7,265 bases of DNA from an uncultured Eubacteriales bacterium (GTDB taxonomy: Bacteria; Bacillota; Clostridia; Oscillospirales; CAG-272). A program made the translations under genes and the position numbers. The DNA is taken from contig CAKSUH010000077.1 of the NCBI GenBank assembly GCA_934500855.1, positions 1 through 7,265 on the forward strand, read 5' to 3'. The notes below the pieces were generated by a model. That model did no database searches. It saw only the letters and a program-made list of their open reading frames with translations, and had not been told where the DNA came from. The stretch's first letter is position 1. Each line of letters starts with the position of its first letter. This document shows positions 1 to 5,223 of this stretch, piece after piece.

Positions 1-7
1 TAAGACC

Positions 8-60
8 TTGGGACTCTGTCCCAAACCCTGCTTAAAAACTTCTTGAAAGAAGTTTTTAAG
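8..60. repeat. Two adjacent perfect hairpins at the window edge
   Basis: The first hairpin pairs TTGGGAC (8-14) with GTCCCAA (18-24) around a 3-nt loop. The second pairs 13 bp perfectly, 31-43 with 48-60, around the loop TGAA. There is no T-run after the second stem on the plus strand, so a classical terminator is not shown. It may be the 3' trailer of a gene lying left of the window or a small dispersed palindromic repeat. The pairing is directly seen; the role is inferred. Confidence 0.55.
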
Positions 61-161
61 AATTTCAAGAACTTTAATGAAGGGGATTTTTACCCCTATA
101 TTTTGGTGGTGCTGATTTTTTTGTAGCCGTTTGCGCTCTACGCATTCCGGCTGCTCCCGCG

Positions 162-282
162 CCCAACCCCGCCAGCGAGGTTGGGACGGCGGCAACTTGT
201 TGCCTCGCCTCGCTCCCGCTACCGGGTAGAAATGGTTCGAGATAGTTACTGACTTGGCGGAACGACACGCGGGTCGTTCCGC
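162..282. repeat. Cluster of small hairpins in non-coding DNA
   Basis: Three perfect stems lie close together: CCCAACC (162-168) with GGTTGGG (179-185); GGCAA (191-195) with TTGCC (200-204); and GCGGAACGAC (257-266) with GTCGTTCCGC (273-282, 6-nt loop). No T-tract follows, so these are not convincing intrinsic terminators. A 64-codon minus-strand frame (74-268) overlaps them but has no recognisable domain and is not called. The rest of 1-318 shows nothing else that can be supported. Confidence 0.4.
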
Positions 283-318
283 TTCGGGTTAATGGTACTT
301 GTTGACTGATATTATAGA

Positions 319-646
319 TTTTTACATGGTGCCGAGATCCCGCCTGTTGGCGCCCCTGCGGGGTTCGACTCCGCGGCGATGTTTGATTGTATCATCTGTT
401 TCTTTTGTGATTCTGCCGCTCCGCTCAGGATGACAAAGTAGGCTAATTGTTGAGTAGGTGGTACAGTATTAGTCAGTTAAAGTAACATTGCAACGAATAG
501 GTTACATCCCACAAAACGCTACACCCACTGTGTCATCCTGAGCGGAGCGGCATGACGGATGGAAGGGCAAGCAATACAGCCCTACCCGCCGCGGAGTCGA
601 ACCCCGAAGGGGCGCCCGCAGGCGGGATCTCGGCAGTGCGTAAAAA
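319..646. repeat. Long inverted-repeat element, copy A
   Basis: Two arms of about 115 bp face each other: 319-435 and 531-646. Each arm's outer half carries a TGCCGAGATCCCGCC block, then GGCGCC and GGGGTTCGACTCCGCGG. Its inner end is GCCGCTCCGCTCAGGATGAC. The 45 bp or so between these blocks differs between the arms. The spacer (436-530) shares a stretch with copy B that includes AGTAACATTGCAACGAAT at 480-497. No transposase is present, so it would be a non-autonomous foldback or MITE-like element, or a dispersed structural repeat. Similarity to copy B is directly seen; mobility is inferred. Confidence 0.8.
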
Positions 647-718
647 CATGATGTGTATGAAATAACCATAGTAACTTTAACAGCTTTCAAGTGATATCTT
701 ACCGTTCGGCTACCTACT

Positions 719-785
719 TTGTCATCTCTGAGCAAACGCCTGCGGCGTTCAATTGAACCACACCGGCGAAATTTTGGCACTCACG
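719..785 (+). repeat. Probable degenerate arm of the inverted-repeat family
   Basis: CTACTTTGTCAT (713-724) matches the complement of the 3' flank of arm 1 of copy A (429-440). It is followed by CTGAGC (727-732) and, after a divergent centre containing GCCTGCGGCG, by GGCACTCACG (776-785), resembling the GGCACTCGTG end of copy B. The order and orientation match arm 2 of the intact copies, but the centre is strongly changed. It is read as a decayed relic. The remaining DNA from 647 to 889 shows no gene. Confidence 0.35.
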
Positions 786-889
786 CATATCATCCCGTTA
801 TTCCATCAAACAACATTCCAAAACAAATCGTCCAATCTCGCAACGCCACCGCTCTGCAAACCCGCGGATGCTGTTTCCGTTCTTGGAGG

Positions 890-1380
890 GAGAAAGGAAG
901 AAGGAAAGAAAGAAGAATAAAGGTCGTAGTAGTCGTAGTAGGGGGTGTGGAGACTGTGGAAAACCGTAAAATCCCGCAAAAACCCGTTGATGACGCACTT
1001 TTCGGTGGTTTTTGGGACAACCCGAATCGGAAAACGACTCCCGAAACCGTCTGAAATCGCGGGAAAACCTGTGGGATTTCTCCCGCCTCCCCCGCTCCTG
1101 CGACACGGACTGTCACACTTGGCACGAATTCCCGTCAGCCGTTCTCCACAGCTGAAAAAGAATCCCAAAATTTCTGTGGAAAACCGGAGATTCAAAGCCT
1201 CACAAAAAAGTTTTCCACCTTTTCCACGGAGTTTTCCACAGCCCAGCGCATCTCGCTTTTCCACGCGGTTCCGCCGCACTTTTTGCGCATTTCGCGCGGT
1301 CTCAACATTTTTTTCGCAAAATCCCCGCCCGTTCCCCACACCTTTTCCACACCCTGTGGAAAGCCTGTGGAAAACCCACC
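890..1380 (-). other. oriC: Candidate replication origin (oriC-like): DnaA-box cluster with unwinding module
   Basis: Exact TTTTCCACA (fits the relaxed DnaA-box consensus TTWTNCACA) occurs five times: minus strand at 955-963, 1175-1183 and 1366-1374, plus strand at 1232-1240 and 1343-1351. One-mismatch forms lie at 1142-1150, 1211-1219, 1220-1228, 1257-1265 and 1355-1363, and a weaker TTCCCCACA lies at 1332-1340. I saw no exact copy elsewhere in the window. At the low-coordinate edge, two abutting boxes are followed on the minus strand by a C-run, CTA-type triplets and a pyrimidine-rich tract. The surrounding 1.65 kb lacks a credible gene. No dnaA or dnaN is in the window, so this could be oriC separated from dnaA, the far side of a bipartite origin, or a DnaA-titration site. 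The boxes are seen; the role is inferred. Confidence 0.6.
923..963 (-). promoter_or_regulatory. Basal-unwinding-like module: paired DnaA boxes, GC run, DnaA-trio-like triplets
   Basis: Read on the minus strand from 963 down, this is TTTTCCACA (963-955), GTCTCCACA (954-946), CCCCC (945-941), then TAC TAC GAC TAC TAC GAC (940-923). Starting from C941 the triplets are CTA CTA CGA CTA CTA CGA. The opposite strand therefore reads 3'-GAT GAT GCT GAT GAT GCT-5', which fits the published DnaA-trio motif 3'-[G/A]AT-5' at four of six units. Box, GC spacer and trios come in the expected order and polarity. A pyrimidine-rich tract (922-890) follows, where unwinding would be expected. Confidence 0.55.
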
Positions 1381-1424
1381 GAATCTGTTGGAAAACTCCA
1401 TCAGGTTGCAGGAAACTTTCCTCA

Positions 1425-1552
1425 AAAAGTTTTACTCCCACCAATCGACCGCGATAGCCGCACCTTTTTCCGCCGCGCACCTCCCACCTAACCAAAACTT
1501 CCCTGCATGGCAACCGCCGCCCCAAAAATGCAGAAAAGTTTTACTCACCAAT
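1425..1552 (+). repeat. Direct repeat pair AAAAGTTTTACTC(CC)ACCAAT
   Basis: The 21-bp copy at 1425-1445 and the 19-bp copy at 1534-1552 differ only by two extra C residues. They are about 109 bp apart, one at the edge and one in the central loop of hairpin-family copy 1. The corresponding positions of copy 2 do not carry this sequence, so the duplication looks specific to copy 1. A slipped or recombination-driven duplication is a possible origin. Confidence 0.5.
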
Positions 1553-1672
1553 ATGGCGGTTGCCGTGCAGGGAAGTTCGGGGAGGGTCAGGGAGGTTTGG
1601 AGGGTAGGGAGACCCCTCCGAAAGGGGTCTCCCTGCGCCTCCAAGGTCTACCCCTTACCCCTCCCCCAGCGC
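1437..1672 (-). repeat. Hairpin-family dispersed repeat, copy 1
   Basis: On the minus strand this copy reads, in order: GGAGGGGTAAGG containing the stop codon of the hydrolase gene, CCTTGGAGG, a strong hairpin, CCTCCAAACCTCCCT, an inverted pair built on AACTTCCCTGC...GGCAACCGCC, and GGTGCGGCTATCGCG...GATTGG. Copy 2 at 4293-4522 has the same order on the plus strand. The central inverted pair is 1496-1518 with 1555-1577 (22 of 23 positions match). The copy lies directly behind the hydrolase gene and supplies its last codons. It probably acts as a 3' structure in the transcript. Confidence 0.8.
1597..1644 (-). terminator. Strong hairpin behind the hydrolase gene
   Basis: A 12-bp perfect stem, 1606-1617 with 1623-1634, closes a 5-nt loop. 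An outer 7-bp stem TTGGAGG/CCTCCAA (1597-1603 with 1638-1644) lies beyond a small internal loop. It lies 10 bp past the stop codon of the minus-strand gene. There is no following T-tract on the minus strand, so the structure may stop RNA decay or stabilise a 3' end rather than act as a textbook intrinsic terminator. Confidence 0.5.
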
Positions 1673-3325
1673 CTCTGCCACAGCATCCCGAAGAGCGGGA
1701 TAGAAGGACGCAGGAGGGAGCACGCGGAAGGTTACGGGAGTACCCGCAACGCGGGTCAGAAGTGCTTCGGTGAAATCCCTGCCCCGCTCCGCCGCGCAAA
1801 GAGAGAGCATCCGCATGTCCTCCACCGCCTCGCGGAGCGCGTTCAGACGCATGGATTCCCACGCCGTCCCGTCACCGCCGGGATAAACCAGCATCGTGTC
1901 GCCCGACGGCACAAAATAGTCGCCGTCCGTGTGCAGATACGGGTCTGCATGATCGTAGGAATACTGCGTGTTCCAGAAGTTGTAGCCCCAGTGCAGAAAG
2001 CCCTCAATGTTGTTCTGCCAGAGCTGAACCCCCAAAGCCCGCGTGTCACATAACCGTTGCGCAATCAGACGCCCCGTGATGTGATGATTTCCCGTTGTAC
2101 TGCCGCAGTAATAGACCCATAGCCCGGGAACATGATTTTCCAGAAACGGTTCCGCGTGGTGAATGGCGGGAACCGGCTTTTTCAGCGCCCCCGTCCGATA
2201 AAATTCGTAGTTTGACAGCGCGTCAATCAGCATCAGCGGCAGGTCGCCGAGATAGCGCGAGAGCAACTCCCGGCACGCTTTGTAATGCTCCAAATGTTCG
2301 ATGTTCGGCTCGTCCGAAACATGGAAGAAGGTCTGCTTCTCCACGCCTTTTTCCCGCAGGTATGCCACCAACGCGGGCAGAAACTGCGACAGGAACGCCT
2401 CGTATTCCGCTCCCAATGCCGCGGTCTCCCAGCCGAAAATCCGTTTCTCCGCACCGTCAACCTCCGCCACGAATTTCGGCGTTGCGTGCGCGCCCCATTG
2501 CGAGAAGAGATGCGGCATTTCAAAGTACTCCACCCCGCGCGCAAGGCAAAGGTCAATCCACCGACCGAGCAGTGAAAAATCGAACGCGTAGCGATCCTTG
2601 CCCGTCACGCGGATGCGCACCAGCTGGGTCGTGGTCCGCTCCCCGCCGATGTAGGTGTCCAGTTCGGGCGTGAACAGCGGGGTCAGAAGCATATTGATGC
2701 CGTTCCGCACCGCCGTTGTGATGTAGTTGTCGAGGATTGCCCAATGTTCCTCCGAAAAGACGGGAACGCGGTAGTAATCCGCAAGGCAGTCGGCATAGAA
2801 CCACTCGGTGTGAATCAGCGTTTGCGGCGGGAGCGCGTGCGAAAGGACCCGCACCGTCACGGTCACCGCGCTGTCCCCGACCGAAACCGTCAGCGGGTAC
2901 GCCCCCGCCGCCAGATCCTGCGGAAGGTCGGCTTCCACCCAAAGCGTCTGCGTCTGCCCGACGGGGACGGTCAGCTGTCCGTCATAATGGAGTGGGCGGA
3001 GCAGATCGGGGTAAAGCCCGGGCGCGGTGCGCAGATAGGGCGCGGAATTCTCGCCCGGATAGGTCGGGTACGGGACCGCAACGCTGACAACAACCCGCGC
3101 GGTTGCGTAGGACGCGAGCGGTCCCGAAAAGGTGACGGGCAGGCGGGATTTTGCCGCCGACCGCCCGACCACGCCCTCGTCGCCGCGGCTGACCGCAACC
3201 TGAAAGCAGAGCGGCTGACCGCGAAAAACGGTAAAGCGGTCGGTCGTGGGCTTGAAGAGAATGTTCTCGTCCAAAAAGCACTTTTCGAGCGAGGACATCG
3301 GTTTGAGCAGAATCACGGGATTCAT
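1655..3325 (-). CDS. GH123/DUF4091-like putative glycoside hydrolase
   Basis: This 556-residue protein has no signal peptide or membrane segment, so it is probably cytoplasmic. Residues about 1-165 look like beta-rich N-terminal domain(s) (e.g. FRGQPLCFQVAVS, GAYPLTVSV, VTVTVRVL). Residues about 170-450 look like a TIM barrel. The C-terminal signature is LWQNNIEGFLHWGYNFWNT (435-453), GDTMLVYPGGDG (475-486) and SMRLNALREAVEDM (491-504), typical of DUF4091, now grouped with the GH123 catalytic domain. HVSDEPN (335-341) provides D338-E339, matching the Asp-Glu pair that GH123 beta-N-acetylgalactosaminidases use in substrate-assisted catalysis. The substrate is not fixed; many relatives are uncharacterised. 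AGGAGA at 3331-3336 supports the ATG at 3325. It is divergent from the PocR-AraC gene, its likely regulator. Its stop lies inside a dispersed repeat. Confidence 0.8.
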   Translation of the reverse strand: MNPVILLKPMSSLEKCFLDENILFKPTTDRFTVFRGQPLCFQVAVSRGDEGVVGRSAAKSRLPVTFSGPLASYATARVVVSVAVPYPTYPGENSAPYLRTAPGLYPDLLRPLHYDGQLTVPVGQTQTLWVEADLPQDLAAGAYPLTVSVGDSAVTVTVRVLSHALPPQTLIHTEWFYADCLADYYRVPVFSEEHWAILDNYITTAVRNGINMLLTPLFTPELDTYIGGERTTTQLVRIRVTGKDRYAFDFSLLGRWIDLCLARGVEYFEMPHLFSQWGAHATPKFVAEVDGAEKRIFGWETAALGAEYEAFLSQFLPALVAYLREKGVEKQTFFHVSDEPNIEHLEHYKACRELLSRYLGDLPLMLIDALSNYEFYRTGALKKPVPAIHHAEPFLENHVPGLWVYYCGSTTGNHHITGRLIAQRLCDTRALGVQLWQNNIEGFLHWGYNFWNTQYSYDHADPYLHTDGDYFVPSGDTMLVYPGGDGTAWESMRLNALREAVEDMRMLSLCAAERGRDFTEALLTRVAGTPVTFRVLPPASFYPALRDAVAEALGEG

Positions 3326-3359
3326 TTTCTTCTCCTTTTTCGCGTTTTTTGCTTTTTCC

Positions 3360-3389
3360 CTTGCAATTGCGGTGCAAGTCTGCTATAAT
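3360..3389 (+). promoter_or_regulatory. Promoter of the PocR-AraC gene with embedded inverted repeat
   Basis: TTGCAA (3361-3366) and TATAAT (3384-3389) are separated by 17 bp, with TG at 3381-3382 giving an extended -10. A perfect inverted repeat CTTGCA (3360-3365) / TGCAAG (3373-3378) with a 7-bp centre overlaps the -35 and spacer. It is a plausible operator for autoregulation or for control of the divergent hydrolase gene, whose leader crosses the same DNA. On the minus strand TATTAT overlaps the same -10 but has a poor -35, so the hydrolase promoter is not firmly placed and may need activation. Confidence 0.65.
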
Positions 3390-3436
3390 ATCCTTGTTTA
3401 TTGCTTGATTGACGGTTGGAATCGGAGGTGACGCTT

Positions 3437-4303
3437 GTGTGTGACAAATCCTATACAATGCCGCGTGAATTGCCCGCAGACACGGAGTCGGTAGCCGAGT
3501 TGACCGAGGCGGTTGCGCGGCTGACGGGAATGGAAATATCGGTTTGGGGTACCGACTTCCGCCCCTGCGGCTACAGCGGTCGCACAACAGGTAACCTGTG
3601 CAATTTCCTGCACGGATGCGGCTTCGGGCGGGACCTCTGCATCGGGTCCGATAACGAAGCGCTCCGAACGGCGCAGGAACAGGGGCCCTACTGCTACCGC
3701 TGTCCGATCGGACTGACCGAAATTGCCGTCCCCATCCGTCAAGGGGAACGGGTTCTCGGATTCGTGATGGCAGGCAAGGTTGCCGAAGCCGTCCCCGACT
3801 GCGACGCGGAGCTGCGGCGAACCGTGCTTGCGCGTTGCCCGGGAGCCGAGCGGCTCCCTCTGCTGGATGACGCGATTGCAGGGGTCCCGCATCTGTCGGC
3901 GGAGCGCCTTGCGGACAATCTGCATCTGCTTGTGATGTTTTCCGAAATACTGGCGGAGCGCGGAATCACGGCATCGGGCGAACGCTCCATTGCCGTTGCG
4001 GTCCGGCGGTTTCTGGACTGCAACTTCGACCGTCGCCTTACGCTTGACGAGCTGAGCGTTCGCTTTCATTGCAGTACCGTTACGCTGACGGGGCATTTCA
4101 AGCGGAAATACGGCATTACCATTCTTCAATATCTGAACGCACAGCGGCTTTCCCGCGCGGAAACATTGCTCCGCAGGACCGACATGACGCTCGGCGAAAT
4201 TTCCGACCGTTGCGGTTTCTCCGACGCGGAGTACTTCTCCCGCGTTTTCCGCCGCGCGCACGGGGTCAGCCCGTTGCGGTACAGGCAAGGTACGGAGGGG
4301 TAA
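3437..4303 (+). CDS. PocR-domain AraC-family transcriptional regulator
   Basis: This is a soluble ligand-responsive DNA-binding regulator of 288 residues. GTG at 3437 is chosen because GGAGGT (3424-3429) lies 7 nt upstream; a TTG at 3416 would have no such site. Residues about 14-115 match a PocR sensory domain: ELTEAVARLTGMEISVW, cysteines C55, C61, C68, C86 and C89, then YCYRCPIGLTEIAVPI and LGFVMAGKV. Conserved cysteines in this domain may hold a metal or ligand; PocR is known from propanediol regulation, and homologues sense small metabolites. Residues about 184-284 form an AraC DNA-binding domain with two helix-turn-helix units (LTLDELSVRFHCSTVTL; MTLGEISDRCGFSDAEYFSRVF) and GVSPLRYR. 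It is divergent from the hydrolase gene, so control of that gene is likely. The final codons and stop lie in a dispersed repeat. Confidence 0.9.
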   Translation: MCDKSYTMPRELPADTESVAELTEAVARLTGMEISVWGTDFRPCGYSGRTTGNLCNFLHGCGFGRDLCIGSDNEALRTAQEQGPYCYRCPIGLTEIAVPIRQGERVLGFVMAGKVAEAVPDCDAELRRTVLARCPGAERLPLLDDAIAGVPHLSAERLADNLHLLVMFSEILAERGITASGERSIAVAVRRFLDCNFDRRLTLDELSVRFHCSTVTLTGHFKRKYGITILQYLNAQRLSRAETLLRRTDMTLGEISDRCGFSDAEYFSRVFRRAHGVSPLRYRQGTEG

Positions 4304-4522
4304 GGGAAAGGCCTTGGAGGGGGAAGAACCCCCTTTCGGATGGGGTTCTTCCCCCTCCAAACCTCCCTCATCTCCCCGAACTTCCCTGCACGGCAACCGC
4401 CGAATTGATCTGCAAAATTCTTTTGATTTTGGGGTCGGCGGTTACCGCGCAGGGAAGTTTTTGGCGATTTGGGAGGTACGATTTTGTGATAAGGTGCGGC
4501 TATCGCGCCTGATTGGCGGGTG
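4293..4522 (+). repeat. Hairpin-family dispersed repeat, copy 2
   Basis: This is the plus-strand counterpart of the repeat at 1437-1672. It has the same order of blocks: GGAGGGGTAAGG (including the regulator's stop), CCTTGGAGG, a strong hairpin, CCTCCAAACCTCCCTC, CCCCGAACTTCCCTGCACGG, a T-rich GGGG-bearing loop, the matching right arm, and GGTGCGGCTATCGCG near 4493-4507. The inner inverted pair is 4379-4403 with 4435-4459 (23 of 25 positions match). It ends about 20 bp before the inverted-repeat element copy B. Confidence 0.82.
4314..4360 (+). terminator. 19-bp perfect hairpin behind the regulator gene
   Basis: Positions 4314-4332 pair perfectly with 4342-4360 around the 9-nt loop CTTTCGGAT. 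The stem is very G+C-rich and starts 10 bp after the stop codon. It is followed by CCTCCC rather than a T-run, so factor-independent termination is uncertain. A role in 3'-end formation or RNA stability is equally possible. The same stem in altered sequence, with compensatory change on both sides, occurs in copy 1. Confidence 0.55.
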
Positions 4523-4541
4523 GGGCGCGGTTAGAGAATTA

Positions 4542-4910
4542 TGCTTTACGCGAGTACCAAGATTCCGCCTGCGGGCGCCCCTTCGGGGTTCGACTCCGCG
4601 GCATTCTTATGTTTTATCGCTTGATTTTCGATATCTGTGCCGCTCCGCTCAGAATGACACGGAGGCTGTGTGTTGCGTGAGTGATGTAATTTTCATCCGT
4701 TATAAATAGTTGCTATTTCATATGGTTATCTGTTTTACGATTCAGTAACATTGCAACGAATCGGTTATATCGCACAAAACGGCACACCCACTGTGTCATT
4801 CTGAGCGGAGCGGCGCCACCCGCGCAAGGGCGAGCGCAAAAGCCAACCATTGCCGCGGAGTCGAACCCCGAAGGGGCGCCCGCAGGCGGAATCTCGGCAC
4901 TCGTGTATGG
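4542..4910. repeat. Long inverted-repeat element, copy B
   Basis: The two arms are about 4542-4659 and 4793-4910. Outer blocks are GATTCCGCCTGCGGGCGCC and CCTTCGGGGTTCGACTCCGC; the inner end is GCCGCTCCGCTCAGAATGAC. The spacer stretch 4744-4797, including CAGTAACATTGCAACGAAT, closely matches 479-535 of copy A, so spacer and arms travelled together. Arm centres again differ. No transposase gene lies inside. A 78-codon minus-strand frame across it (4713-4949) is repeat-derived and is not called. Confidence 0.8.
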
Positions 4911-5112
4911 CATTCTATCATAAACCAATAAGAAACATTCCATAACCACTTTTGCCCATATTCTACAGAACGCCCCTCCGTGTCATTCCTATGGTGTTCC
5001 GTTCCCCTCCCAAGAGCACCGGCAAGCGGAAAATCCGAAGGTCAGCGGTACGAAATCCCTACCAAAACCATTGTAACAGATTTTTCTGCGCTTGACAAGG
5101 GAAAAAGCAAAA

Positions 5113-5128
5113 GATTTTCCCGAAAATC
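5113..5128. promoter_or_regulatory. Candidate operator palindrome
   Basis: GATTTTC (5113-5119) and GAAAATC (5122-5128) form a perfect 7-bp palindrome with a 2-bp centre, 33 bp upstream of the -35 of the isomerase promoter. The position suits an activator or repressor site. No regulator is tied to it. Between 4911 and 5112 I see no gene and only a weak GTGTCATTC similarity (4979-4987) to the repeat arms. Confidence 0.35.
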
Positions 5129-5160
5129 GGTAAGCGGGCGTAAAAAATTTGGTTTTTCAC

Positions 5161-5215
5161 TTGCGTTTTTCCAAAAAAAATGGTATACTATGAATAACAG
5201 ACAAATAAACGGAGG
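5161..5215 (+). promoter_or_regulatory. Extended -10 promoter and RBS of the isomerase gene
   Basis: TGGTATACT (5181-5189) is an extended -10 element with TATACT at 5184-5189. TTGCGT (5161-5166) lies 17 bp upstream as a partial -35. GGAGG at 5211-5215 lies 8 nt before the ATG at 5224. The gene therefore has its own promoter and is not read only from the regulator gene upstream. Confidence 0.7.
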
Positions 5216-5223
5216 AAATACAT

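Noticed and set aside
74..268. 64-codon minus-strand frame
   Set aside because: No domain, no good RBS, and it coincides with a group of hairpins.
319..646. CRISPR array or insertion sequence
   Set aside because: The repeats are two facing arms rather than regular short direct repeats with spacers, and there is no transposase frame or cas gene.
945..1457. 170-codon plus-strand frame across the DnaA-box cluster
   Set aside because: Its Pro/Ser/Phe/Arg-rich translation is a direct product of repeated TTTTCCAC and CCC motifs, with no domain and no ribosome binding site.
806..1525. 239-codon minus-strand frame
   Set aside because: It spans the box array and part of a dispersed repeat, is low in complexity and has no recognised family.
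1283..2053. 256-codon plus-strand frame
   Set aside because: It runs from the box cluster through a repeat and antisense into the hydrolase gene; composition is not protein-like.
3398..4396. 332-codon minus-strand frame
   Set aside because: It is an antisense shadow of the PocR-AraC gene, which has a clear RBS, promoter and domains.
4554..4620. Possible tRNA gene because of GGTTCGACTCC
   Set aside because: No acceptor, D-arm or anticodon arm can be arranged around it and the T stem is imperfect in the canonical register.
4713..4949. 78-codon minus-strand frame
   Set aside because: It is made of the inverted-repeat element and is not conserved as a frame in copy A.
5092..5120. TTGACA at 5092-5097 as a -35 box
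   Set aside because: No acceptable -10 lies 16-18 bp downstream; the extended -10 at 5181-5189 explains the gene better.
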